Counted from the first letter of the stretch, positions 1-5,188 are shown. The stretch: DNA of 5,188 bases from Thermoproteota archaeon (GCA_027491845.1 JAOZGF010000191.1:1-5188), one strand, 5' to 3'. A program made the numbers and translations. The notes: generated from the letters alone by a model not told the origin.

Positions 1-72
1 AAAGAAGATTACAAACTTAATTTGGAGTATGAGATTGTGATGCCGTTGGAAACCAAGGAACGCGGCTGTTGA
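1..72 (+). CDS. C-terminal end of an unidentified protein (partial)
   Basis: Reading from base 1, frame 1 gives 23 codons and then TGA at 70-72. The peptide is rich in charged residues (begins KEDYKLNLEYE, ends ETKERGC) and looks coding, while the other two plus frames stop within 13 codons. The rest of the gene lies before the window. A tail this short gives no family, so no function is proposed. It points towards the convergent gene at 180-2219, and a T-run at 129-134 would serve as its terminator, which supports a gene ending here. Confidence 0.5.
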   Translation, partial: KEDYKLNLEYEIVMPLETKERGC

Positions 73-100
73 TTGGGAAGGAAAGAAAATGAATTAGAGT

Positions 101-117
101 TGTCACTTTAAGTGTCA
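101..117. repeat. 17-base near-perfect palindrome in the convergent intergenic region
   Basis: TGTCACTTTAAGTGTCA pairs with itself about its central T with a single T-T mismatch (positions 103 and 115). It lies 29 bases after the stop of the upstream partial gene. It could be the stem of a terminator hairpin or a protein-binding site. The loop would be too small for a good RNA hairpin unless the inner pairs open. A related sequence occurs at 2499-2512. Confidence 0.4.
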
Positions 118-134
118 AAAAATGCAGGTTTTTT
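117..134. terminator. bidirectional T-run terminator between convergent genes
   Basis: Six A, six mixed bases (TGCAGG) and six T form a dyad that presents a T-run on both strands. Archaeal RNA polymerase terminates at short T-runs, so this would end the plus transcript leaving base 72 and the minus transcript of the fusion gene, whose stop is at 180-182. The plus strand stays T-rich to about 150. Position between two converging genes fits the role; termination itself is inferred. Confidence 0.5.
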
Positions 135-179
135 CATCTTTGTTTCTTTACCTTAACGTTACTACTTTTTCAGCTTTAC

Positions 180-2219
180 CTATTTCTTAAAGGCAGGTTT
201 TCTTCTTTGCATGAACGCTGTTATGCCTTCCTTAGCGGCATCTAAGCACGCAACCTCTCCAAATGCTCTGTAGCTTATTTCCAAGGCTTCAGTCAAGGTC
301 TGAGCTGCTGCAGCGTCCTTTATAGCTTTACATATGACTGAATCCACTTCTTTACTTAAGGCCAGTTCTCTTGCCATTGGTTTCTCAACCGGTTCAAGCT
401 CGGCAATTTCTACAGGTCCTTCAACTATTTTTTCAACCCTTCCTTCCAGCTCCTTCACCTTTGAGACAGCTAGTTTAATGAGCTCGGAGTAGTCTTTAGC
501 CAATTCAGTGACCATGCCTAGCTCTTTGGCTTCCCTAGCGGTGATCCTCCTCGCATACCTAATCATTTCATGGAATACCTTTGAAGCGTCTTTTCTTTCT
601 CTAGCCCACTTCCTATAGGGGATAACCATTCCCCCTACACCGGGTAGGATCCCCAAGGTTACTTCAGGAAATTGGAACCAAGCGTTTTCAGTGGCAACTA
701 TTCCATGGCACCTTATAGCCAACTCTACTCCTCCCCCCAGCACCATGCCGTTAACAGCTGCAATAACCGGTTTGTCCATGGAGTCGATATGGACAAATAG
801 TTTAGAGAATTCCCTGCAATACTCTATTGCTCCCTCTTTGTTTCCAAGGACAGGTAAGAATTTTTCTATGTCGGCTCCAGCTGAAAAAGCTGTTGTTCCG
901 AAACCAGTAATTACGAATCCCTGAACCCTAGGGTTCGTTTCATTTTTTTTCAGGACATCAAGAATTTCATTGTTAACTTCGTCGCTTAACGCATTGAGAA
1001 CATGCACCCTCCTTATGGTTACAAGCTTAACTCCATTAACTTCATCAACCAAAATGTTCCTATAGAAATCCTGATAATGTTTGAAGTCATGTGCCGGCAG
1101 AGGCATGCCCGGCCTCTCACGTCCAAACTTCTTCATCACACGTTTAAACTCAGCTTCACCCATTTCCCGCATGAAGTCAAACGGCCCTTTTCTAAACGCC
1201 AGAGCAACTTGGCAACCCATGTTTACATCATCTATTAAGGCAAAGCCTTTGTCCACGGCTTCACAACATTGTGAGAAAAGAACGCCTAGTAACCTGTCCC
1301 TTATAATGTCCCTGAGTTGGGGTGAAACCTCAACTTTTTCCCCGGGGCCAACCGTTTTCCAATTCTCAACCGAGAGAAGTATTTTAGGCGGCCTATACGC
1401 CTCGCTTTCCTCCATCTGTAACATGTTGCACTTATAAGAAATGGGGTTCCCCTTAGCTATGTTTAGAACGTAAAAAGGTCCTGCTGCAACAAATTCTTGA
1501 GCTACTGTATCTATTTCTGAGGCTGTTATTCCTTTGTCGAGGAGCCTGACAGCTTCAATTGACCAGTTATCGAAGACTCTGCTTAAAACATAGCCTATAA
1601 CGTCTTTAACAAGAATGGGGGCTTTACCTAGATAGCTGAAAAGCCAGTAAAGATAATCAACTATTTCTCTTTCCACTTTCTCCCACAGGGTTATTTCTAG
1701 TCCGGGGTTCCTCCAGGCTGGAGCGAAGAAATGGACGTTGGTAGCTCTTTCAGGCTTCTTTAGGGCCGAAAAAATTCTCTTTGCAGGTATGGCACTTGTA
1801 TTGGATGCTAAAATTGTTTCGTCATTAACTAAGCTCTCAACCCTTTTAAAAACCTCTTTTTTAATGGCTAGGTCCTCTGTCACCGCTTCAATTACAAGCT
1901 CTGACCCTTCAATCTTAGAGTAATCCGTTGTATAGGTTACGTTCGACCTCACTTTCTCTGCCTTTTCATTTGACATTTTCTTGAGACTTAATGCCTTTTC
2001 AACATAGGATTCAAGTCGTTTGCTGGCGGCTTTCAAGGCTTTCTCAACAACGTCCACGAACACTAATTCAACCTCGGGTAACGCGCTTTTAAGGAAATAC
2101 CCGATATCTGGACCTATTCCACCAGCCCCTACAACAGCTATCTTCCCAGGGAAGGGTTTTTCAGGTTTAACTATCAATGGATTACGGTATCTAGGGTAAA
2201 AATCTTCAACCTTCACCAT
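180..2219 (-). CDS. bifunctional 3-hydroxyacyl-CoA dehydrogenase / enoyl-CoA hydratase
   Basis: A 679-residue fusion. An NAD-binding Rossmann domain (about 25-205) has GAGGIG at 31-36 and the ribose-binding acid D56. Dehydrogenase helical domains follow at about 206-300 and 301-370. The dehydrogenase dyad is visible as H163 (in NVHFF) and E175, with S139 in SNTS. The position usually held by asparagine in GF-x-x-N-R is S213 (GYVLSR). The crotonase domain (about 388-600) has the oxyanion-hole stretch AFSAGAD (444-450) and both catalytic glutamates, E499 (GGGVEL) and E519 (FPEV), 20 residues apart as in rat mitochondrial hydratase. The C-terminal helices end in the usual EG-x-x-AF-x-x-R-x-P-x-F pattern, so the protein is complete. 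It should hydrate enoyl-CoA and oxidise the (S)-3-hydroxyacyl-CoA with NAD in the cytoplasm. Archaeal relatives of this domain order act as crotonyl-CoA hydratase/3-hydroxybutyryl-CoA dehydrogenase in the hydroxybutyrate CO2-fixation cycles or in fatty-acid degradation. The window does not say which. The gene stands alone with its own promoter and GGTGA site. Confidence 0.95.
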   Translation of the reverse strand: MVKVEDFYPRYRNPLIVKPEKPFPGKIAVVGAGGIGPDIGYFLKSALPEVELVFVDVVEKALKAASKRLESYVEKALSLKKMSNEKAEKVRSNVTYTTDYSKIEGSELVIEAVTEDLAIKKEVFKRVESLVNDETILASNTSAIPAKRIFSALKKPERATNVHFFAPAWRNPGLEITLWEKVEREIVDYLYWLFSYLGKAPILVKDVIGYVLSRVFDNWSIEAVRLLDKGITASEIDTVAQEFVAAGPFYVLNIAKGNPISYKCNMLQMEESEAYRPPKILLSVENWKTVGPGEKVEVSPQLRDIIRDRLLGVLFSQCCEAVDKGFALIDDVNMGCQVALAFRKGPFDFMREMGEAEFKRVMKKFGRERPGMPLPAHDFKHYQDFYRNILVDEVNGVKLVTIRRVHVLNALSDEVNNEILDVLKKNETNPRVQGFVITGFGTTAFSAGADIEKFLPVLGNKEGAIEYCREFSKLFVHIDSMDKPVIAAVNGMVLGGGVELAIRCHGIVATENAWFQFPEVTLGILPGVGGMVIPYRKWARERKDASKVFHEMIRYARRITAREAKELGMVTELAKDYSELIKLAVSKVKELEGRVEKIVEGPVEIAELEPVEKPMARELALSKEVDSVICKAIKDAAAAQTLTEALEISYRAFGEVACLDAAKEGITAFMQRRKPAFKK

Positions 2220-2227
2220 TTTTCATT

Positions 2228-2232
2228 TCACC
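2228..2232 (-). promoter_or_regulatory. ribosome binding site of the fusion gene
   Basis: On the minus strand GGTGA lies 8 bases before the ATG at 2217-2219 and matches the GGTGATC part of the archaeal anti-Shine-Dalgarno complement. It fixes this ATG as the start. Another ATG at 2224-2226 is out of frame and too close to the site. Confidence 0.7.
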
Positions 2233-2348
2233 AAAACAAGGATTTTTCATTAACAGCAAACTTTTTAACATGCTTTCCATGCTAAAGATAATAACTTGTT
2301 TCCTTAAAGAAAGTTAAAATGTGATAATTAAAAACCTGCTTGTTTTGG
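2231..2348. repeat. spaced inverted repeat flanking the fusion-gene promoter
   Basis: CCAAAACAAG (2231-2240) is the exact reverse complement of CTTGTTTTGG (2339-2348). Beyond the 10-base core the match continues imperfectly through a T-rich stretch if a 2-base gap is allowed. The TATA-like box at 2261-2270 sits between the arms. Function unknown; chance is possible in AT-rich sequence. Confidence 0.35.
2261..2270 (-). promoter_or_regulatory. probable TATA box of the fusion gene
   Basis: The minus strand reads TGTTAAAAAG here, preceded by the purine-rich GGAAAGCA that could act as the B-recognition element. Transcription starting about 25 bases downstream would give a leader of roughly 20 bases carrying the GGTGA ribosome binding site. 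Spacing is right for an archaeal promoter, but the box is called by eye. Confidence 0.45.
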
Positions 2349-2740
2349 AGAAAACATGTTTTACTGCTAATAAAATCAACAATTCTTCGCTTTAACAACC
2401 TACAATACCAAGTGATAGAAGAAAGAAATGGAAAAATAGAAGTAATAAGTAATCTAAACGTTCCTTTAGGCTGCATTAAACTCAATAAAATTTCTTTAAC
2501 ACCTTAAAGTGTGTAAAAAGCCTGTGGAAAATTGCTGTGCAAGTTATAATCAGGGACAAAGAAACCAAAAATGAATAAAGCGACACCTGTTATTCTGGAA
2601 CTGAAAAAGAGTCCTCAATAAGCGACAAATTGGCAGAAACACTGTAAATAATTCAACGTAGTGCAGTTGTTCCGTAATTCTTTGACCGGCAAGGGAACAT
2701 GTTTAGTGTTAAACAGTCAATGGAAGATAAAGTAAGCCCT

Positions 2741-3055
2741 TTAAGCGGTTTCTTGTTCAAGCCATTTAAGGTAGTCTTTGTTGCCATTTACAATGGGCAA
2801 AACCACTATCTCAGGTACCTCGTATGTGTGTATCTCTTTAATCTTGTTCTCCAGTTTACTGTAAATTTCCTTTTTACTCTTTATAATACAGATCCACTCA
2901 CTAGTCTTTTCTTTCTTATTTTTCCAGCGGTAAACGCTTGTCACAGGCCCAACAATCTGTACGCATGCTGCCAGCTTGTTGTCAATGAGTTCATCGGCTA
3001 TCCTGAAAGCTTCTTTTTCATCGCTAGCACTAACAAAAACCTGTATGTACTCCAT
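2741..3055 (-). CDS. cutA: CutA1 divalent-cation tolerance protein
   Basis: At 104 residues this is the usual length of CutA1, a small ferredoxin-like protein that forms very stable trimers. Family landmarks are in order: a first beta strand (YIQVFVSAS), a helix with AFRIADELI, LAACV at 28-32, the strand with YRW at 42-44, IIKS at 57-60, then H76 and YEVPEI at 78-83, and a final helix with YLKWL at 95-99. The usual HPY is HTY here. CutA was named for copper tolerance in E. coli, but its biochemical role is still unsettled; metal binding and a signalling role have both been proposed. The ATG at 3053-3055 follows a GGAGG site. The zinc-ribbon gene ends 50 bases upstream on the same strand with no clear promoter between, so co-transcription is likely. 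Confidence 0.95.
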   Translation of the reverse strand: MEYIQVFVSASDEKEAFRIADELIDNKLAACVQIVGPVTSVYRWKNKKEKTSEWICIIKSKKEIYSKLENKIKEIHTYEVPEIVVLPIVNGNKDYLKWLEQETA

Positions 3056-3064
3056 TTACAAGGC

Positions 3065-3069
3065 CCTCC
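3065..3069 (-). promoter_or_regulatory. ribosome binding site of cutA
   Basis: GGAGG on the minus strand, 9 bases before the cutA ATG at 3053-3055. It lies in the 50-base spacer after the zinc-ribbon gene and supports independent translation of cutA within a shared transcript. Confidence 0.75.
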
Positions 3070-3105
3070 GTTATCTATTTCATGCTTAATGCAAGGAAAC
3101 CTTTT

Positions 3106-3333
3106 TTACTTAATCCTTTTACTTATCCTTACATCCCCAATTCTTTCTGATTCATTAACTAGGATTCTTAAGAGAACCCGGTCAATAATTGCTTTTTTCG
3201 CGTTAAAGTCTTGTTTACATTTTCCACAAGTAACGTCTGAACCTAACTCAGCAGCATACCAAGAGCACTCTGCATAGAACGTCCTGCAATATGGGCACTT
3301 AAAGAGGGAAACGTCCAGCCAAGCTTCTTTCAT
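3106..3333 (-). CDS. small zinc-ribbon protein of unknown function
   Basis: The product has 75 residues. Two CxxC knuckles, C13-P-Y-C16 and C36-G-K-C39, are spaced as in a single zinc ribbon that binds one zinc with four cysteines; an extra C23 lies between them. A basic, mostly helical tail follows (about 46-75, including DRVLLRILVNE). There is no signal peptide or membrane segment. A longer reading from a TTG at 3364-3366 adds 11 residues, but the ATG at 3331-3333 is preceded at 9 bases by AGGAGGTT, whereas the TTG has no such site, so the shorter form is chosen. It is the first gene of a probable operon with cutA. Small archaeal zinc ribbons often act in transcription, translation or as protein-interaction modules; nothing here picks one, and I do not recognise a named family. 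Confidence 0.75.
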   Translation of the reverse strand: MKEAWLDVSLFKCPYCRTFYAECSWYAAELGSDVTCGKCKQDFNAKKAIIDRVLLRILVNESERIGDVRISKRIK

Positions 3334-3340
3334 CCTTTTT

Positions 3341-3348
3341 AACCTCCT
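3341..3348 (-). promoter_or_regulatory. ribosome binding site that sets the zinc-ribbon start
   Basis: The minus strand reads AGGAGGTT, with GGAGG (3343-3347) ending 9 bases before the ATG at 3331-3333. It would lie inside the coding region of the longer TTG-started form, which argues against that longer form. Confidence 0.8.
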
Positions 3349-3387
3349 AAAACAGGGTTTGAACAAATTCGAAACGCTAATTTGAAA

Positions 3388-3399
3388 TTAATAATTTAT
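3388..3399 (-). promoter_or_regulatory. probable TATA box of the zinc-ribbon/cutA operon
   Basis: The minus strand reads ATAAATTATTAA. Initiation about 25 bases downstream would fall near 3370 and give a leader of roughly 35 bases containing the AGGAGGTT site. A dyad at 3398-3411 touches its upstream edge, which would suit control by a DNA-binding protein. Called by eye in AT-rich sequence. Confidence 0.4.
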
Positions 3400-3411
3400 G
3401 TTATTTTACAT
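3398..3411. repeat. AT-rich dyad next to the zinc-ribbon promoter
   Basis: ATGT-TATTTT-ACAT has 4-base inverted arms around a 6-base centre and abuts the TATA-like box at 3388-3399. It shares ATGT/ACAT half-sites with the dyad at 3447-3462, about 50 bases away centre to centre. A possible operator; weak on its own. Confidence 0.35.
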
Positions 3412-3446
3412 TTTTTCACTATAGAAAAATATTTTAATTAAAAAAT

Positions 3447-3462
3447 TACATAATTTTATGTA
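3447..3462. repeat. AT-rich palindrome in the divergent intergenic region
   Basis: TACATAA-TT-TTATGTA has perfect 7-base arms around a 2-base centre. The geometry suits a dimeric DNA-binding regulator more than an RNA hairpin, as the loop would be only 2 bases. It lies upstream of both divergent genes and could influence either. Confidence 0.45.
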
Positions 3463-3632
3463 GACAGCAAATAAAGTAAACAAGGTAACGTGAAAACTAA
3501 ATTTCCTTCCCGACTTGAGGTTTACATTTAACCATTCTCCCTTTAGGAACCTAGCAGAACACAAAATCTACGTGCTTAACTGGCTTTTCCAGACTTGTTA
3601 TTTTCTTCCATTAAGTTGTTACTTTGAGTGGA

Positions 3633-3640
3633 GAGGTGAT
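3633..3640 (+). promoter_or_regulatory. ribosome binding site of the B12-enzyme gene
   Basis: GAGGTGAT is an eight-base match to the archaeal Shine-Dalgarno consensus (GGAGGTGATC), ending 6 bases before the ATG at 3647-3649. This is the strongest such site in the window and fixes the start. Confidence 0.85.
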
Positions 3641-3646
3641 TTTCGC

Positions 3647-5188
3647 ATGAAGGTGGCTGGAGGCTCTCTTGGCAGGGATATTCATGTTGCAGGCATACTA
3701 AATTTTCTTAGTTTAGCAAGGGAACTAGGTTACAAGACGTACTTTCTAGGACCAGCGAACTCTGTTGACTTATTTCTTAAGAAAATCAAGGAAATAGATC
3801 CTGACATCATCGGTGTAAGTTACAGGTTAAGCCCTGAAACAGCTGAATTCCTTCTAAGAGAACTTGGCGATAAGTTAAGAAAGGAAGGATTAGCTGCGAA
3901 AAAAATTGTTTTCGGCGGAACACCGTCGACAGGGAGGATTGCTGAAAAGATAGGGATCTTCGAAAAAATATTTACTGGAGGAGAAAGTAGGGAGGAAGTA
4001 ATTAACTTTTTGAGGGGGAGAAAAGCTGGGGAACCTAGATTTTTTCCTTCTACGTTAATTGAAAGGATAAAGTGGAAGAGACCGATTTTGCGCCATCACT
4101 TCGGATTACCTTCATTGGAAGAAACAATTAAAGGCGTCAGGGAGATCGCTGAAGCGAAAGTCCTGGACGTTATATCCATCGGACCTGATCAAGATGCTCA
4201 AGAGTATTTCTTTCATCCAAGCCTTCAAGATAATCGTAGGAGGGGGGATTGCGGGGTCCCTATCAGGAAACCTGATGATCTGCGCAGGATTTATGAGGCT
4301 TCACGTTGCGGGAACTACCCCTTGCTGAGGTGTTATTCAGGAACTAACGACCTTATAAAGATGGCTGAAGTTCTTGTTGAAACAATAAATAATGCTTGGT
4401 GCGCTATCCCGTTAATGTGGTACAATGTGTTGGATAAAAGGAGTAAAAGGTTGCTTAGGAATTCCATACGTGAGAATCAGGAGCTCATGAAGTGGTATGC
4501 GGAAAGAAACATTCCTGTTGAAGTGAATGAATCCCATCACTGGAGTCTTCGCAGGGCGCCTGATTCAATTGCTGTCGCTATGGCATATATAGCAGCCTAT
4601 AACGCGAAGAAAATGGGTGTTAAGCATTATGTGGCACAATATATGTTTAACACTCCAAACGGGGTTTCCCCTAAAATGGACCTGGCTAAGATGCTTGCTA
4701 AAGTGGAATTGATCGAGTCTCTTCACGATGAAAACTTCACAAGTTTCAGGGAAGTTAGAAGCGGCCTACTTAGTTTTCCAGCGGATCCAGACCGTGCAAA
4801 GGGGCAACTTGCTTCTTCGGTTTACTTGGCCTTGAACCTTAACCCGCACATTGTGCACGTTGTCGCGTATTGTGAGGGGATGCATGTAGCTAGGCCAAAA
4901 GAAATAATAGAAAGCTGCAAAATGGTTGAACAAATCATAGAAAATTACAAGTTAGGAGTTCCAGACATGACATTGGATCCTGTTGTGCAGAAAAGGAAAA
5001 AAGAACTTGTGAGTGAAGCTTTGGTTTTGATTAACGCGATAAGATCCCTGGGAGATTCAGGAGATCCATTGACAGATCCGGAGGTTCTTTCAAGGGCAGT
5101 TGAAATAGGGTTACTGGACGCACCTGATTTAAAGGGTAACAAATATGCAAAGGGCGAGATACATACTGAAATCATTAATGGAGCCTGC
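3647..5188 (+). CDS. glutamate-mutase-like cobalamin-dependent enzyme, GlmS-GlmE fusion (3' partial)
   Basis: There are 514 codons with no stop before the window ends. Residues 1-123 form a cobalamin-binding domain: D11-I-H13-V-A-G16 is the D-x-H-x-x-G motif whose histidine replaces the lower ligand of B12, S58 lies 45 residues after H13 as in GlmS, and GG sits at 90-91. The usual S-x-L reads S58-Y-R-L61. Residues about 145-514 align, from my memory of the Clostridium enzyme, with the GlmE TIM barrel: R228 in LLRCYSGTND matches GlmE RHGTPD (Arg149), WYN at 258-260 matches SYN (Tyr177), E410 matches the ribose-contacting Glu330, and GLLDAP at 488-493 matches the late GVMDIP motif. GlmE runs some tens of residues past that point, so the full protein is probably 540-580 residues. 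Several glutamate contacts are replaced (see findings), so true glutamate mutase is unlikely. I infer an adenosylcobalamin radical mutase, or a relative, with another substrate. It is cytoplasmic, with no signal or membrane segments. The gene starts alone, divergent from the zinc-ribbon operon. Confidence 0.8.
   Translation, partial: MKVAGGSLGRDIHVAGILNFLSLARELGYKTYFLGPANSVDLFLKKIKEIDPDIIGVSYRLSPETAEFLLRELGDKLRKEGLAAKKIVFGGTPSTGRIAEKIGIFEKIFTGGESREEVINFLRGRKAGEPRFFPSTLIERIKWKRPILRHHFGLPSLEETIKGVREIAEAKVLDVISIGPDQDAQEYFFHPSLQDNRRRGDCGVPIRKPDDLRRIYEASRCGNYPLLRCYSGTNDLIKMAEVLVETINNAWCAIPLMWYNVLDKRSKRLLRNSIRENQELMKWYAERNIPVEVNESHHWSLRRAPDSIAVAMAYIAAYNAKKMGVKHYVAQYMFNTPNGVSPKMDLAKMLAKVELIESLHDENFTSFREVRSGLLSFPADPDRAKGQLASSVYLALNLNPHIVHVVAYCEGMHVARPKEIIESCKMVEQIIENYKLGVPDMTLDPVVQKRKKELVSEALVLINAIRSLGDSGDPLTDPEVLSRAVEIGLLDAPDLKGNKYAKGEIHTEIINGAC

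Larger units (their letters stand above)
2220..2740. other. AT-rich intergenic region with no supported gene
   Basis: This 521-base gap lies between the start of the fusion gene and the stop of cutA, both on the minus strand. It holds the fusion gene's ribosome binding site and TATA-like box at its left end, plus several small dyads: a 10-base inverted pair (2231-2240 and 2339-2348), a perfect palindrome AAAACATGTTTT (2351-2362), an ACAC/GTGT dyad (2499-2512) and 6-base arms at 2668-2673 and 2694-2699. The last pair begins about 40 bases after cutA ends and might form a weak 3' hairpin. Reading frames are short, lack ribosome binding sites and match no family I recognise. I see no tRNA or other structured RNA. 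Confidence 0.6.
3334..3646. other. divergent intergenic region between the zinc-ribbon operon and the B12 enzyme
   Basis: These 313 bases separate two outward-facing starts. The left half (about 3365-3475) is strongly AT-rich and holds the minus-strand promoter and two dyads. The right half has more mixed composition. For the plus-strand gene no promoter is clear: TTTACATTTA at 3521-3530 is the best TATA-like candidate and would give a leader of about 95-100 bases. A small dyad, CTGG-CTTTT-CCAG (3580-3592), lies in that putative leader. I found no credible small gene and no recognisable cobalamin riboswitch. Confidence 0.5.

Noticed and set aside
691..1437. Three plus-strand frames of 77-118 codons inside the fusion gene
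   Set aside because: They are antisense to conserved crotonase and dehydrogenase coding sequence and have no family features.
2282..2485. Minus-strand open frame of about 64-67 codons in the intergenic gap, with a hydrophobic stretch near its N-terminus
   Set aside because: It starts at TTG or at an ATG with no ribosome binding site, its composition is that of the surrounding AT-rich spacer, and no family is recognisable.
2574..2627. Short direct repeat AAGCGACA (2578-2585 and 2620-2627)
   Set aside because: Only 8 bases and two copies; too short to separate from chance, and there is no mobile-element gene nearby.
2510..2698. Plus-strand frame with protein-like stretches (such as KIAVQVIIRDKE) broken by three in-frame stops, possibly a decayed gene
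   Set aside because: No start codon or ribosome binding site and no recognisable family. Stop density is not clearly below chance for this composition, so a pseudogene call is not supported.
2699..3277. 192-codon plus-strand frame antisense to cutA and the zinc-ribbon gene
   Set aside because: It mirrors two well-supported minus-strand genes, lacks a ribosome binding site, and its hydrophobic appearance is an artefact of reading the opposite strand.
3347..3362. GTTCAAACCC on the minus strand, resembling a tRNA T-loop
   Set aside because: No acceptor, D or anticodon arms can be folded around it, and it overlaps the zinc-ribbon leader with its ribosome binding site.
3531..3646. Possible cobalamin riboswitch in the leader of the B12-enzyme gene
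   Set aside because: No B12-box-like conserved segment or multi-stem structure is visible; only a small 4-base-arm dyad at 3580-3592.

Overview
The window looks archaeal. Ribosome binding sites match the GGAGGTGATC end of archaeal 16S rRNA (GAGGTGAT, GGTGA and GGAGG, 6-9 bases before ATG). AT-rich TATA-like boxes lie upstream of genes, arginine is mostly AGG/AGA, and the 3-hydroxyacyl-CoA dehydrogenase/enoyl-CoA hydratase fusion is of a type common in Thermoproteota-like archaea. The lineage within the archaea is a guess; nothing here fixes it.

Layout. Positions 1-72 hold the last codons of a plus-strand gene. It converges on a minus-strand gene (180-2219) across a short A6/T6 dyad that can terminate transcription in both directions. 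The 180-2219 gene encodes a full-length bifunctional NAD-dependent 3-hydroxyacyl-CoA dehydrogenase plus crotonase. An AT-rich gap of about 520 bases (2220-2740) holds its promoter and no gene I can support. Two minus-strand genes follow that probably form one operon: a 75-residue zinc-ribbon protein (3106-3333) and then cutA (2741-3055). A divergent intergenic region of 313 bases (3334-3646) with two AT-rich dyads separates them from a plus-strand gene that runs off the window end (3647-5188).

The last gene is the most interesting. It is a single chain with an N-terminal cobalamin-binding domain (D-x-H-x-x-G motif, like the small subunit GlmS of glutamate mutase) and a C-terminal region that lines up, from memory, with the GlmE catalytic TIM barrel. 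Most residues that GlmE uses to hold glutamate are replaced. I infer an adenosylcobalamin-dependent carbon-skeleton mutase, or a relative, acting on something other than glutamate.

How the genes fit together. The fusion enzyme interconverts enoyl-CoA and 3-oxoacyl-CoA (for example crotonyl-CoA and acetoacetyl-CoA). The B12 enzyme could belong to the same carboxylic-acid metabolism, but the genes are on opposite strands, about 1.4 kb apart, with cutA between them, so there is no operon evidence for this. I see no rRNA, tRNA, CRISPR array, insertion sequence or phage gene.
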